This document shows positions 8,714-17,770 of a stretch of 64,000 nt of DNA, piece by piece. The notes under the pieces are model-generated. The model saw only the letters and a list, made by a program, of their open reading frames with translations, had not been told where the DNA came from and made no database searches. The stretch is from Microbacterium sp. 10M-3C3 (GTDB taxonomy: Bacteria; Actinomycetota; Actinomycetes; Actinomycetales; Microbacteriaceae). The translations under genes and the position numbers were made by a program. Positions within the stretch are counted from its first letter, which is position 1, and every line of letters starts with the position of its first letter. The DNA is taken from positions 1,984,001-2,048,000 of the forward strand of contig NZ_CP034245.1 in assembly GCF_003931875.1 (NCBI RefSeq). The letters run 5' to 3'.

Positions 8714-9762
8714 GTCGTCACCAGAGGGGTCAGGAGCCAGTACAGGGCGAGGGCGGCGGTGGCCGAGGGCAGGATCGAGTCGAGGCGGTCGAGCACACCG
8801 CCGTGACCGGGCAGCCACGAGCTCATGTCCTTGATGCCGAGGTCGCGCTTGATCATGGATTCGCCGAGGTCGCCCGCCGTCGCGGTGCCGAGCACGAGCG
8901 CGCCGAAGACGAGCCCCGCCCACCACGGCAGCTGCAGCATGAACACGGCGAGCACGACGCCGGCAGCCAGGGCGACGACGGTGGCGCCGGCGAAGCCCTC
9001 CCACGTCTTCTTGGGGCTGATGCGCGGCGCCATCGGGTGACGGCCGTTGCGCCCCAAGGTGAGACCCGACACGTACGCGCCGGTGTCGGCGACGACCGTC
9101 ACGATGAGGAATGCGAGCACCCACCACTCGCCGCGCGGCGCCGCCAGCAGCACCATCGCGAGACTTCCGAGGAACGGCACGTACAGCTGCACGAACGCGG
9201 AGATGAGCACGTCGGACAGCACGGCGCCGTACGTGCGACCGTCGCGGGCGAACATCTGGCCGAGCAGGCGCCACACCACCACGACCGCGACGGCGACCAG
9301 CAGCGCGACCCAGTGCAGCCACAGCGGCGAGAAGTACCCCGACACCAGCAGCAGCGCACCGGCGCCCAGCTGGGGAGCGAGGTCGATGCGACGGCCCGCC
9401 GCCTGCAGCGCGCGGATGAACTCGAACGCCCCGAGCGAGCACGCCGCGAGGGCGAAGACCAGGAACAGCCACTTGAAGAACAGCAGCGACGCGAGCACGA
9501 CCGCGCCGATCGCGAGCCCGATCAGGATCGCGAGGATCAGGTTCCGACCGGTGCGCTGCGCGATCCGGGCGTTCGCCTCCTCGAACTCCGCGCGGGCGTG
9601 CGCGACCTGGCTCTCGAACTCCACCCGGGCAGCGCGCATGTGCGTCTGGAAGGCGGCACCTGCGTCTGCCGCGCTCTGCGCCCGCCGCGCGCGCGATGCC
9701 TCACGCCGCGTCACGGGGGCGTCCGTGGGCGGCGGTCCGACGGGGTCGGCGGGGTCGGTCAT
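8710..9762 (-). CDS. cdsA: Phosphatidate cytidylyltransferase
   Basis: CDP-diacylglycerol synthase: it makes CDP-diacylglycerol from CTP and phosphatidate for phospholipid synthesis, in the cytoplasmic membrane. The multi-helix protein ends with the family signature, visible as GDLGESMIKRDLGIKD followed by LPGHGGVLDRLDS. At 350 residues it is longer than minimal members because of a charged, coiled-coil-like amino end of about 70 residues. It is followed by the coupled DivIVA-repeat gene and preceded by frr with a 6-base gap, the common actinobacterial pyrH-frr-cdsA order. Confidence 0.96.
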   Translation of the reverse strand: MTDPADPVGPPPTDAPVTRREASRARRAQSAADAGAAFQTHMRAARVEFESQVAHARAEFEEANARIAQRTGRNLILAILIGLAIGAVVLASLLFFKWLFLVFALAACSLGAFEFIRALQAAGRRIDLAPQLGAGALLLVSGYFSPLWLHWVALLVAVAVVVVWRLLGQMFARDGRTYGAVLSDVLISAFVQLYVPFLGSLAMVLLAAPRGEWWVLAFLIVTVVADTGAYVSGLTLGRNGRHPMAPRISPKKTWEGFAGATVVALAAGVVLAVFMLQLPWWAGLVFGALVLGTATAGDLGESMIKRDLGIKDMSSWLPGHGGVLDRLDSILPSATAALALYWLLTPLVTT

Positions 9763-9768
9763 CGACGA

Positions 9769-10323
9769 TCAGACCTCGAGGAGCTCGGCCTCTTTGCGCT
9801 TGAGCGCCTCGTCGATGGCGTCGACGTGCGCCTTCGTGAGGGCGTCGAGCTCCTTCTCGGCGCGCACGAGGTCGTCCTCGCCCACGTCCGACTTCAGCGC
9901 GTCGAGCTCGTCCTTGGACTTGCGCCGGATGCCGCGGACGTGCACCTTCGCATCCTCGCCCTTCGAGCGCACGAGCTTGACGAACTCCTTGCGGCGATCG
10001 GCGGTGAGCTCGGGCATCGTGACGCGCACGATGTTGCCGTCGTTCGTGGGGTTGGCGCCGAGGTTCGGCATGTCGCGGATCGCCTGCTCGATGGCCTTGA
10101 GCGCCGACTTGTCGTAGGGCGTGACGATGAGCGTGCGCGCCTCGGGGTTGTTGAGGGAGGCCAGCTGGTTCAGCGGCGTGGGCGAGCCGTAGTAGTCGAC
10201 GAGCAGCTTCTGGAAGAGCTGCGGGTTCGCGCGACCGGTGCGGACGGTGGCGAAGTCGTCCTTCGCCGCCTCCACCGCGCGATCCATGCGGGCTTCGGCG
10301 TCGGTGAGAACATCTTCGATCAC
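9769..10323 (-). CDS. frr: Ribosome recycling factor
   Basis: Releases ribosomes from mRNA after termination together with EF-G. The 184-residue sequence has the family hallmarks: [40 protein letters not shown] and [20 protein letters not shown]. The GTG start has GGAG five bases upstream. It lies between pyrH and cdsA in the usual operon. Confidence 0.98.
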   Translation of the reverse strand: MIEDVLTDAEARMDRAVEAAKDDFATVRTGRANPQLFQKLLVDYYGSPTPLNQLASLNNPEARTLIVTPYDKSALKAIEQAIRDMPNLGANPTNDGNIVRVTMPELTADRRKEFVKLVRSKGEDAKVHVRGIRRKSKDELDALKSDVGEDDLVRAEKELDALTKAHVDAIDEALKRKEAELLEV

Positions 10324-10396
10324 GGGTACTCCATTCGTCAGGCTCGACGTCCCAGTCTAGACATCCGGGCGCTCGGGCACCGGGCGCGCCGTGCCG

Positions 10397-11116
10397 TCAC
10401 ACCGTGACGAGCGTGCCGATCGACTCGCCCAGGAGCGCCTGCGTGACGTTGCCCGCGGGCTCCATGCCGAACACGCGCATGTCCATGCCGTTGTCCATGC
10501 ACAGGCTGAACGCGGTCGAGTCGACCACCTTCAGACCGCGCTGCAGCGCGTCCATGTAGGTGATGCGGTCGATGCGCGTCGCATCCGGATCCTTGCGCGG
10601 ATCGGCCGTGTAGACGCCGTCCACGCCGTTCTTGGCGACCAGCACCTCGGTCGCGCCGATCTCCAGCGCGCGCTGGGCGGCCACGGTGTCGGTGGAGAAG
10701 TACGGCAGGCCGGCGCCGGCGCCGAAGATCACGACACGGCCCTTCTCCATGTGCCGGACAGCACGCCGCGGAATGTAGGGCTCGGCCACCTGCGTCATCG
10801 AGATGGCGGACTGCACGCGCGTGGCCGCGCCCGCCTGCTCGAGGAAGTCCTGCAGGGCGAGGGCGTTCATGACGGTGCCGAGCATGCCCATGTAGTCGGC
10901 GCGCCCACGGTCCATACCGCGCTGGCTGAGCTCGGCGCCGCGGAAGAAGTTGCCGCCGCCGACGACCACGGCGATCTCGACGCGGTCGACCGCCGCGGCG
11001 ATCTCGCGCGCCATCTGGCTGACGACATCGGGGTTCACCCCCAGCTGACCACCGCCGAATGCTTCACCGGAGAGCTTCAGGAGGACGCGGCGGCGTCTGG
11101 TCGCTTCATCGATCAC
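10397..11116 (-). CDS. pyrH: UMP kinase
   Basis: Phosphorylates UMP to UDP in pyrimidine nucleotide synthesis. The 239-residue amino-acid-kinase-fold protein shows [12 protein letters not shown] at the amino end, [11 protein letters not shown] for nucleotide binding, and [18 protein letters not shown] near the carboxy end, as in bacterial PyrH. The GTG codon at 11116 is preferred because it places the conserved kinase core about 10 residues in; longer in-frame extension runs into a terminator hairpin. Confidence 0.97.
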   Translation of the reverse strand: MIDEATRRRRVLLKLSGEAFGGGQLGVNPDVVSQMAREIAAAVDRVEIAVVVGGGNFFRGAELSQRGMDRGRADYMGMLGTVMNALALQDFLEQAGAATRVQSAISMTQVAEPYIPRRAVRHMEKGRVVIFGAGAGLPYFSTDTVAAQRALEIGATEVLVAKNGVDGVYTADPRKDPDATRIDRITYMDALQRGLKVVDSTAFSLCMDNGMDMRVFGMEPAGNVTQALLGESIGTLVTV

Positions 11117-11167
11117 GTGGGGTTCCCTCTCGTCGCATCTCAACCTATCGCCCTGCCGGGCAGGCGA

Positions 11168-11198
11168 AAGGCCCGGGATGCGACGCACCCCGGGCCTT
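11168..11198. terminator. Terminator hairpin between tsf and pyrH
   Basis: An inverted repeat with ten paired bases (AAGGCCCGGG against its complement) plus an inner TGCG/CGCA stem lies between tsf and pyrH, both on the minus strand. It would end the rpsB-tsf transcript before pyrH, or attenuate read-through. Confidence 0.85.
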
Positions 11199-11219
11199 CC
11201 GGCACGCTGACCCGTGGGG

Positions 11220-12047
11220 TCAGGCGCCGACCTTGAACCGCGCGAAGTCGGTGATCGTGATGCCGGCGTCCTTGGCGACCTGCGCGACGGACAGCTTGTT
11301 GTCCTTCGCGTAGTCCTGGTCCAGCAGCGCGACCTGCTTGAAGAACGCGTTCACGCGTCCCTCGACGATCTTCGGCAGCGCCGCCTCGGGCTTGCCCTCG
11401 TTGCGGGAGATCTCGGTGACGATCTCGCGCTCCTTCTCGACGTCGGCCTCGGGCACGTCGTCACGGGAGAGGTAGCTGGGGTTCGCGAACGAGATGTGCT
11501 GCGCGATGCTGCGCGCCGTCTCCGCGTCGTCGCCCGAGTAGGCCACGACGACGCCGATCTGCGGCGGCAGGTCCTTGCTCGTCTTGTGCAGGTAGATCTC
11601 GAAGTGATCGCCGGAGAGGGTGCGCACGCGGCGGAGCTCCACCTTCTCGCCGATGATGGCGGCCTCGTCGGAGATCAGCTGCTCGACGGTCTGGTCGCCG
11701 GCGGGCGCCGCGAGGGCGGCCTCGACCGAGTCGGCCGCGACGGCCGCGGCGGCGTCGACGACCTTGTCCGCGAGGGCGATGAAGCGCTCGTTCTTGGCGA
11801 CGAAGTCGGTCTCGCACGCCAGCTCGAGCAGCGTGACCTTGCCGCCCTGCTCGCGCGCGACGACCAGGCCCTCGCTCGTCGAGCGGTCGGCGCGCTTGGC
11901 GTTGCCCTTCGCACCCTTCAGGCGCAAAATCTCGACGGCCTTCTCGACGTCGCCGTCGGCCTCCTCGAGCGCCTTCTTGGTGTCGACCATGCCGGTGCCC
12001 AGCTGCTCGCGCAGAGCCTTGATGTCGGCGATCGTGAAGTTTGCCAT
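11220..12047 (-). CDS. tsf: Translation elongation factor Ts
   Basis: Guanine nucleotide exchange factor for EF-Tu. The 275-residue protein shows the amino-terminal UBA-type region ([25 protein letters not shown], positions 10-34) and the core [11 protein letters not shown], both diagnostic. It lies downstream of rpsB, as in most bacteria. AAGGAG lies ten bases before the ATG start. Confidence 0.98.
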   Translation of the reverse strand: MANFTIADIKALREQLGTGMVDTKKALEEADGDVEKAVEILRLKGAKGNAKRADRSTSEGLVVAREQGGKVTLLELACETDFVAKNERFIALADKVVDAAAAVAADSVEAALAAPAGDQTVEQLISDEAAIIGEKVELRRVRTLSGDHFEIYLHKTSKDLPPQIGVVVAYSGDDAETARSIAQHISFANPSYLSRDDVPEADVEKEREIVTEISRNEGKPEAALPKIVEGRVNAFFKQVALLDQDYAKDNKLSVAQVAKDAGITITDFARFKVGA

Positions 12048-12084
12048 GGGTACTGGCTCCTTGTCGTAGGGGGTTCTCGTGCTG

Positions 12085-12120
12085 CGTCGGCGAGGCCGTC
12101 CGGAGACGACCCCGCCGACG
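12085..12120. terminator. Hairpin in the rpsB-tsf intergenic region
   Basis: An eight-base perfect stem (CGTCGGCG and its complement) with a 20-base loop lies between rpsB and tsf. It may reduce read-through from rpsB into tsf; there is no T-run, so its function is uncertain. Confidence 0.45.
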
Positions 12121-12161
12121 TTAGGTGTTGCGGGTGGCGCGCGGGTTACGCGACGCGGGAC

Positions 12162-13145
12162 TTACTTGGCGTCGGCGGCCTCGGCGGCGGCGACCTCGTC
12201 GGCCGTCTCGCCGGAGGCGGCGGCCACGGCCTCGTCGTGCGCGGCGGCGCCGGCCTCATCGGCGGCGGAGGCGGTGGCCGCCTCGCCCTCGATGGCCTGC
12301 TCGTCGGCGACGATCTCGGACGCCTCGGCACGGGCCTCGGCCTCGTCGGCGACCTTCGCGGTCTCGGCGGAGCCCTGCGTCGGCGAGCTCTGCTCGAGCA
12401 GCTCGCGCTCCCACTCGGCCAGCGGCTCGGCGGCCTCGGCCTCACCGGCGGGCTGGTGGCGCTGGATGAGACCCTCGGCGGCGGCGTCGGCGATGATGCG
12501 CGTGAGCAGGCTCACCGAGCGGATCGCGTCGTCGTTGCCGGGGATCGGGTACTGGAACTCGTCGGGGTCGGCGTTGGTGTCGAGGATGCCGATCACGGGG
12601 ATGCCGAGCTTCTTCGCCTCGTCGACGGCGAGGTGCTCGCGCTTGGCGTCGACGACCCAGATCGCCGACGGCGTCTTCTGCAGGTTGCGGATGCCGCCGA
12701 GCGACTTGTGCAGCTTGTCGAGCTCGCGCTTCTTGAGCAGGAGCTCCTTCTTGGTGAAGCCGCTGTCGGCGGGGTTGTCGTAGTCGAGCTCCTCGAGCTC
12801 CTTCATGCGGGCGAGGCGCTTGGACACCGTCTGGAAGTTGGTCAGCAGACCGCCGAGCCAGCGCTGGTTGACGTACGGCTGGCCGACGCGGGTCGCCTGC
12901 TCGGCGAGAACCTCCTGGGCCTGCTTCTTGGTGCCGACGAAGAGGATCGTGCCGCCGTGGGCGACGGTCTCCTTGACGAACTCGTACGCCTTGTCGATGT
13001 ACGACAGCGACTGCTGCAGGTCGATGATGTGGATGCCGCTGCGCTCCGTGAGGATGAAGCGCTTGACCTTCGGGTTCCACCGACGGGTCTGGTGTCCGAA
13101 GTGGACGCCGCTGTCGAGCAGCTGGCGGATGGTGACGACGGCCAT
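12162..13145 (-). CDS. rpsB: 30S ribosomal protein S2 with long acidic tail
   Basis: Small-subunit ribosomal protein. Residues 1-230 carry the S2 family blocks ([21 protein letters not shown], then [19 protein letters not shown] and [11 protein letters not shown]). The last roughly 90 residues are an Ala/Glu/Asp-rich low-complexity tail not found in the minimal family, seen in several high-GC actinobacteria. AGGAG lies seven bases before the ATG. It is transcribed away from the divergent M23-type gene, behind a long leader with a strong hairpin. Confidence 0.98.
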   Translation of the reverse strand: MAVVTIRQLLDSGVHFGHQTRRWNPKVKRFILTERSGIHIIDLQQSLSYIDKAYEFVKETVAHGGTILFVGTKKQAQEVLAEQATRVGQPYVNQRWLGGLLTNFQTVSKRLARMKELEELDYDNPADSGFTKKELLLKKRELDKLHKSLGGIRNLQKTPSAIWVVDAKREHLAVDEAKKLGIPVIGILDTNADPDEFQYPIPGNDDAIRSVSLLTRIIADAAAEGLIQRHQPAGEAEAAEPLAEWERELLEQSSPTQGSAETAKVADEAEARAEASEIVADEQAIEGEAATASAADEAGAAAHDEAVAAASGETADEVAAAEAADAK

Positions 13146-13441
13146 GGCCGTTCTCCTGTTCTGGGCGCGCGGGCGCCGGTTGCGGTTTTCTTACGCCGGC
13201 CTCGATGACCGGCGAGCCTGGTGCCCGGCGCGCACCCGCCCTCGCTGTCGAGGGACCGGTGGGTGCGGATGCCGCGCGTGGCTCCGGAGAGCACGCGCTG
13301 TGGGCACGCGGAGTCACCCCGATGAACGGGATGCCCCACCAGCATATCAGCCGCTCCTCCCCATCGGGCGCGGGGCGAACACCCTCCACGGCCCGGTCGG
13401 CGCACCCGCCCTCGCGCCCGGGAGCGCGGCACGCTGACCGT
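13146..13441. other. Intergenic region between rpsB and the M23-type gene
   Basis: The longest gene-free stretch in the window (about 296 bases), between divergent starts. It holds the rpsB ribosome binding site, the two-stem hairpin, and a TATGCT -10-like element with an upstream TGA (extended -10) on the minus strand at about 13341. No RNA gene or convincing small ORF was seen. Confidence 0.5.
13231..13267 (-). promoter_or_regulatory. Two-stem hairpin in the rpsB leader
   Basis: On either strand, CGCACCC pairs with GGGTGCG and, inside it, CCCTCG pairs with CGAGGG. The structure lies about 85 bases upstream of the rpsB start codon. An S2-binding autoregulatory leader is one possibility, because ribosomal protein leaders often do this; a terminator-like pause is another. 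This is inference from the pairing only. Confidence 0.4.
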
Positions 13442-13924
13442 GTGCGCCTCCTCGCCCTGGTGTCCCTCAACATCGTGTCTCTCAACGTCGTGTCCCTCGG
13501 CCTCGGCCCGGCCGCCGCATCCGCGCCGCCGTGGACGTGGCCCGTCGATCCCGTCCAGGTCGTCGTGCCCTACGTCGCCCCCGCCCACGCGTACGGCGCC
13601 GGGCATCGCGGGATCGACGTCGCGGCCGACGGCGACGTGCACGCCCCAGCCGACGGGGTGGTCGCGTTCAGCGGCCGCGTGGTCGACCGCGACGTGCTCA
13701 CGATCGACGTGGGCGACGGTGTCGTGGTGACGTTCGAGCCCGTGACGTCGGCGCTTCCCGCTGGCACGCCCGTCCGCGCGGGCGATCTCGTGGCCGGCGT
13801 CGGCTCGGGCGGACACAGCGCGCCGGGGACGCTGCACATCGGGGTCCGGGAGTCGGGCGCCTACGTCAATCCGCTGCGGTACCTCGACGGCGTGCCGCGC
13901 GCGATCCTGCTGCCGTGCTGCTGA
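13442..13924 (+). CDS. Secreted M23-family (LytM-type) metallopeptidase homologue
   Basis: A 160-residue secreted protein. The signal peptide contains three in-frame repeats of a VSLN-like unit (13460-13504). The mature part is a LytM/peptidase M23 domain with the zinc motif HRGID (His55, Asp59), the loop DVHAPADGVVAFSGRV and a final LHIGVR. The classical second motif HxH is reduced to TLH: the zinc-ligand His is kept but the first His, which is catalytic in LytM, is Thr. Activity on peptidoglycan is therefore uncertain. Start choice: the GTG immediately before the hydrophobic signal; longer in-frame extension has no signal-like features. A 19-base tandem duplication spans the stop codon. Confidence 0.85.
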   Translation: MRLLALVSLNIVSLNVVSLGLGPAAASAPPWTWPVDPVQVVVPYVAPAHAYGAGHRGIDVAADGDVHAPADGVVAFSGRVVDRDVLTIDVGDGVVVTFEPVTSALPAGTPVRAGDLVAGVGSGGHSAPGTLHIGVRESGAYVNPLRYLDGVPRAILLPCC

Positions 13925-13943
13925 CCTGCTGCCGTGCTGCTGA
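13906..13943 (+). repeat. Perfect 19-bp tandem duplication at the end of the M23-type gene
   Basis: The unit cctgctgccgtgctgctga occurs twice head to tail. The first copy contains the last codons and the stop of the M23-type gene; the second fills the entire gap to the convergent DUF3060 gene. It looks like a recent slippage or duplication event. Confidence 0.9.
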
Positions 13944-14525
13944 TCAGCCGACGGTATTGCGCGCGCCGCCGTCGTCGACGCGGTCCACCTGCGCGCGCAC
14001 GGTGTTGTCGTTGCCGCGCAGCGTCACCGCATCGATACCGCCGGTCGCCGTGACCGTGTTGCGATCGCCCTCGACGGCCACCGATGACAGGGAGCGCGCG
14101 TCGACGCGGACGTCGTTGCCCTGCACGGTCAGCTCCGACACGCTCTCGGCGGTCAGGGTGACGCGGTCGCCCCGCACGGCGACGCGCACGAGCGACGCGC
14201 GCGTCGCGTCGACGGCGAGCGCGCTTCCCTGGATCGTCACGTCGGGGCAGTCGCCCACGAGCTGCGTCCCCGTGGATGTGACGCTGATCGCGACGCCGCC
14301 GCAGTCGACCTCGCCCGAGGCCGGCGGGGCGGAGGGCGCGGGGCTCGCCGCGGGCGCCGCGGACGTGGTCGGCCCCGGCGCGGGCGCCTGGCTCGACGCG
14401 CCGCCGGCCGGGCCGTCCGTGGGCAGGCGTGTGATCCGCGGCTGCGCGAATCCCGCGCAGCCCGCGAGCGAGAGCACCGCGAGCACGGTCACCGCGGACG
14501 CCGCGACGCGCGAGCGAGAGGTCAT
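13944..14525 (-). CDS. DUF3060 lipoprotein
   Basis: A 193-residue predicted lipoprotein: basic amino end, hydrophobic segment and lipobox LAGC near residue 23. A Pro/Ala linker follows, then a DUF3060-type beta-repeat region with regularly spaced units such as TVQGNDVRVDARSL, AVEGDRNTVTA and TLRGNDNTVRA, suggestive of a small beta-helix. Function unknown. It is convergent with the M23-type gene and 18 bases downstream of xerC on the same strand. Confidence 0.8.
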   Translation of the reverse strand: MTSRSRVAASAVTVLAVLSLAGCAGFAQPRITRLPTDGPAGGASSQAPAPGPTTSAAPAASPAPSAPPASGEVDCGGVAISVTSTGTQLVGDCPDVTIQGSALAVDATRASLVRVAVRGDRVTLTAESVSELTVQGNDVRVDARSLSSVAVEGDRNTVTATGGIDAVTLRGNDNTVRAQVDRVDDGGARNTVG

Positions 14526-14543
14526 GCGCTCACGCTAGCGGGC

Positions 14544-15443
14544 TCACGCGCGGGGATGCGCGAGACGGTAGGCCTCCCGCATCCGCTCGCTCGATACGTG
14601 CGTGTAGATCTGCGTCGTGCCGAGGCTCGCGTGACCGAGCATCTCCTGCACGGCGCGGAGGTCGGCGCCGCCGTCCAGCAGGTGCGTCGCGGCCGAGTGC
14701 CGCAGGCTGTGGGGACCCACCGCCGCCGACCCGACCGCCGGCCCCACCGCGCGCGCGACGAGGTCGTAGACGGAGCGGGCGCCGAGGCGGCGGCCGCGCG
14801 CGCCGACGAACAGCGCTGCGCCGGCACCGTCGCCGCGCGACGCGAGCGCGGGCCGCGCGCGCACGAGGTACGTCTCGAGCGCCCGCGCGGCGGCGCCGCC
14901 GTACGGCACCACGCGCTCCTTCGCCCCCTTCCCGAGGACCCGCACGGTGCGGCGGTCGCGATCGAGGTCGTCGACGTCGAGCCCGCACAGCTCCGACACG
15001 CGCAGGGCGGCGCCGTAGAGCAGCTCGAGAACGGCCGCGTCGCGCGCGTCGTCCGGCCCGCCGGTCTCGGCACGCGCCACGTACCCCTCGAGCACATCGC
15101 GCAGCGCCGGTGCTGAGGCGACGCGCGGCAAGGTGCGCCCGCGCTTGGGGGTCACGAGCCGCAGCGACGGATCGGCGTCGACGAGTCCTTCCTCACTCGC
15201 CCAGCGGAAGAAACCGCGGACGGCCGCCGTACGCCGCGCGAGCGTGCTGCGGGCAAGGCCCGCCTGGGCGCCCGCCCACGCCCATTCGCGCAGGTGCTCG
15301 ACGTCCACGTCGGTGAGCGGCCGATCTCCGACGGTGGCCACGAGGTCTCGCAGATCGGACGCGTAGCCGCGCACCGTCGCCGGCGAGAGCCGCCGCACGT
15401 CGGCGGCGTGACGCACGTACACGTCGATCGCGGCGCTGAGCAT
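14544..15443 (-). CDS. xerC: Tyrosine recombinase XerC
   Basis: Site-specific recombinase that resolves chromosome dimers with XerD at dif. The 299-residue protein has an amino-terminal SAM-like core-binding domain and the catalytic residues: Arg in ALRVSELCGLD, Lys in GKGAKERVVP, the HSLRHSAATH box, the GH pair in EMLGHASLGTTQIY and the nucleophilic Tyr in QIYTHV. In relatives this gene normally follows dprA; here an accessory island separates them. Confidence 0.93.
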   Translation of the reverse strand: MLSAAIDVYVRHAADVRRLSPATVRGYASDLRDLVATVGDRPLTDVDVEHLREWAWAGAQAGLARSTLARRTAAVRGFFRWASEEGLVDADPSLRLVTPKRGRTLPRVASAPALRDVLEGYVARAETGGPDDARDAAVLELLYGAALRVSELCGLDVDDLDRDRRTVRVLGKGAKERVVPYGGAAARALETYLVRARPALASRGDGAGAALFVGARGRRLGARSVYDLVARAVGPAVGSAAVGPHSLRHSAATHLLDGGADLRAVQEMLGHASLGTTQIYTHVSSERMREAYRLAHPRA

Positions 15444-15494
15444 GCCCCCAGGATGCCGCGCTCCGCTCCAGGAGAGCGGCGCGCTCCCGGCGCG

Positions 15495-16415
15495 TCACGG
15501 GGTCGGAGCGACCCCCGGTTCTCGCTCGAGCTCGTGCGCGGCGCGGACGGCGACCCGGCGCAGCCAGCGGTGCCCGGCATCGCGTTCGTGGATGGGATGC
15601 CACCACAGCGCCTCGACCAGCATGCCGAGCGCGAAGGGGGGATCGATCACGGACACCTCCCCGGAGCGCGCCGCGAGAGCGGCGACCCGGGCGGGCACGA
15701 GACCGATGCGGTCACTCCCCGCCACCAGGTGCGGCACAGCGAGGAAGTTCTCGGTGCTGACGGTAGCTCGCGGGTCGACGCCCCCCTGCCGCAGGCGATG
15801 CAGCGCCGAGAGCACCGGCATGCGTGCGTGATACGGCATGACCCATGGTCGCTCCACGGCCTCCTCGAGCGTCAGCGGCCCGACGGGCCGGGACGCGTCG
15901 ACGAGGCAGACCCAGCGGTCGCGATAGAGATCGAGGCTCGGCGCGTCGGCGATGAGGCCTTGCGGAAGCCCGACCAGGTCGACACCGCGCAGCCAATCGA
16001 TCCCGGGCTGCACGAGTCGCGCCGTGCTGTGCTCGAAACGCAGCCTCACGCCCGGTGCCTCCGCGGCGATGATCCGCAGCATCGCCGCGCCGAGCACCGG
16101 GAGCTGGGAATCCGAGGCCACCATCACGAATTCGCGCTGGACGTGACCCGGGTCGAACACAGAGTGGGTGTCGAACACCCGCTCGGTCCATGACAGTGCC
16201 TGCCGCGTGGATTCGAGGAGCTCCTCGCCCAACGGCGAGAGACGATACGTCCTGCCGTCCCGGACGAGCAGCGCATCGGCGTAGTGTGCGCGAAGCCGAT
16301 TGAGCGCGGTACTCAGCGTCGGCTGGCTGAGCCCCAGTCGCTGGGCGGCGCGCGTGACGCTGCGCTCCTCGAGAAGCGCGTTGAGCGAGACCAGCAGGTT
16401 CAGGTCCACGCGCAC
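15495..16415 (-). CDS. LysR-family transcriptional regulator
   Basis: A 306-residue LysR-type regulator. The amino-terminal winged helix-turn-helix is clear (LNLLVSLNALLEERSVTRAAQRLGLSQPTLS), followed by an effector-binding domain of the NodD/PcpR-like class (FVMVASDSQLPVLGAAMLR). The GTG start is supported by GGGAG six bases upstream. It is divergent from the FAD monooxygenase gene, the standard layout in which the regulator controls its neighbour in response to a substrate, probably an aromatic compound or antibiotic-like molecule (inference). Confidence 0.93.
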   Translation of the reverse strand: MRVDLNLLVSLNALLEERSVTRAAQRLGLSQPTLSTALNRLRAHYADALLVRDGRTYRLSPLGEELLESTRQALSWTERVFDTHSVFDPGHVQREFVMVASDSQLPVLGAAMLRIIAAEAPGVRLRFEHSTARLVQPGIDWLRGVDLVGLPQGLIADAPSLDLYRDRWVCLVDASRPVGPLTLEEAVERPWVMPYHARMPVLSALHRLRQGGVDPRATVSTENFLAVPHLVAGSDRIGLVPARVAALAARSGEVSVIDPPFALGMLVEALWWHPIHERDAGHRWLRRVAVRAAHELEREPGVAPTP

Positions 16416-16558
16416 GCAACACTCCCGGTCTTCCTCGCATCATTGGCGATTCCGATACTCACCATAGTCAGGTTCGACTTCCACGATATTCGCGGGCACG
16501 AGACGATCGGTGCGCCGGCGGTACGTCCGGCACGGTGGAGACCTCGAAGGAGTCGACG
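16416..16558. promoter_or_regulatory. Divergent promoter region of the LysR gene and the FAD monooxygenase gene
   Basis: A 143-base region, visibly richer in A and T than its surroundings, separates the two divergent starts. It should contain the LysR-binding site. Short imperfect dyads (for example around 16458-16470 and 16482-16491) are present, but I cannot single out one operator with confidence. AAGGAG at 16547 serves the monooxygenase. Confidence 0.5.
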
Positions 16559-17770
16559 ATGTCGTCGATGCGTGTACTGGTCGCCGGTGGCGGCATCGGA
16601 GGACTGTGCGTCGCGCAGGGATTGAAGAAGGCCGGCATCGACTGCGAGGTGTACGAAGCCGCTCCGGGACTCGTCCAGGGCGGCTACCGCCTTCACATGA
16701 ACGTCCTCGGCGGCGACGCGCTGCGCGACTGTCTGCCCGACGGGCTCTACGAGCTGTACCTGCAGACCTCCCGCCGGACTCCTCGCCGCGAGGTGTCGGT
16801 GATGGTCGACGCGCAGGCGAACGAGATCTGGGCGCGCCCGCACGTCGGACCGCCGAATGACTCGCCGCGCCCGCACACGGCCGTCAATCGGCGCACGCTC
16901 CGCCAGATCCTCGCCACCGGGCTCGACGATCAGCTGCACTTCGGCCGGTCCGCCGTGGGCTTCGAGACGGATGACGACGGCGTCACACTGCTCCTGGACG
17001 ACGGCTCACGCGTCCGCGGCGACGTCGTGATCGGTGCGGATGGCATCCACTCGCGCATCCGGCGGCAACTCCTCCCGGATGTCCGCGAGGTCGACACCGG
17101 TATGCGCGGGATGTGGTCGATCGCTCCCCTCACCGATGAACTCGCCGCGCAGCTGCCCGACGTGTTCTACGACGGGTTCGTGATCGTGAACCTCGGGGAC
17201 GGCACGATCCTCGCCCTCGGCGTCTACGACCCGCGTCGGCCCGTCGCCGAGGCTGTGGCGGAGCTTGCTCCGGGCGCGCACATCGACGATGTCGCGCCGT
17301 ACGTGATGGTCACCTACGGCAATGACATGGGTGCGGCGCCCGGGGACGACCTGCCCGATTTCGCGCACGACTCTCCCGCGGTCCTGCACGATGCCCTGCG
17401 TCGCGCGGCTCGTGGGGGTCACCCCGGACTCGTCGCGCTCGTGGACGGCGTCGACGAGTCCACCATCGCCCCGAGCGCTGTGCGTCACCTCGAGGTCGCC
17501 GACCCGTGGGCGCCGTCTCGCGTGACGCTGCTCGGGGATGCGATCCATGCCATGCCACCCACCTTCGGCGCCGGCGCCAACTCCGCGCTGCGCGACGCCG
17601 CCGCGCTCACGAAGGCGCTGCAGGACGTCGTGTCGGACGGGCGCGACCTGCTCGAGGCCATCGGCGACTACGAGCGGCAGATGCGCGAGGAGGTCTTCCC
17701 GATCATGCGCGCCTCGGCCGACCCCGACGCCGTCCACGCCGACACTCTCCCGGAAGAGGCTCGCCGATGA
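16559..17770 (+). CDS. FAD-dependent monooxygenase (aromatic hydroxylase type)
   Basis: A 403-residue class A flavoprotein monooxygenase. It has the FAD-binding dinucleotide fold VLVAGGGIGGLCVAQGL at the amino end, the GADGIHSRIRRQL segment near the middle and the FAD ribityl motif GDAIHAMPPTFGAGANSAL. Members hydroxylate phenolic or polyketide substrates using NAD(P)H, and some inactivate tetracyclines; the substrate here is unknown. The ATG at 16559 is preferred over an in-frame GTG eight codons upstream, since AAGGAG sits six bases before it. Its stop overlaps the start of the hydrolase gene (ATGA). Confidence 0.93.
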   Translation: MSSMRVLVAGGGIGGLCVAQGLKKAGIDCEVYEAAPGLVQGGYRLHMNVLGGDALRDCLPDGLYELYLQTSRRTPRREVSVMVDAQANEIWARPHVGPPNDSPRPHTAVNRRTLRQILATGLDDQLHFGRSAVGFETDDDGVTLLLDDGSRVRGDVVIGADGIHSRIRRQLLPDVREVDTGMRGMWSIAPLTDELAAQLPDVFYDGFVIVNLGDGTILALGVYDPRRPVAEAVAELAPGAHIDDVAPYVMVTYGNDMGAAPGDDLPDFAHDSPAVLHDALRRAARGGHPGLVALVDGVDESTIAPSAVRHLEVADPWAPSRVTLLGDAIHAMPPTFGAGANSALRDAAALTKALQDVVSDGRDLLEAIGDYERQMREEVFPIMRASADPDAVHADTLPEEARR

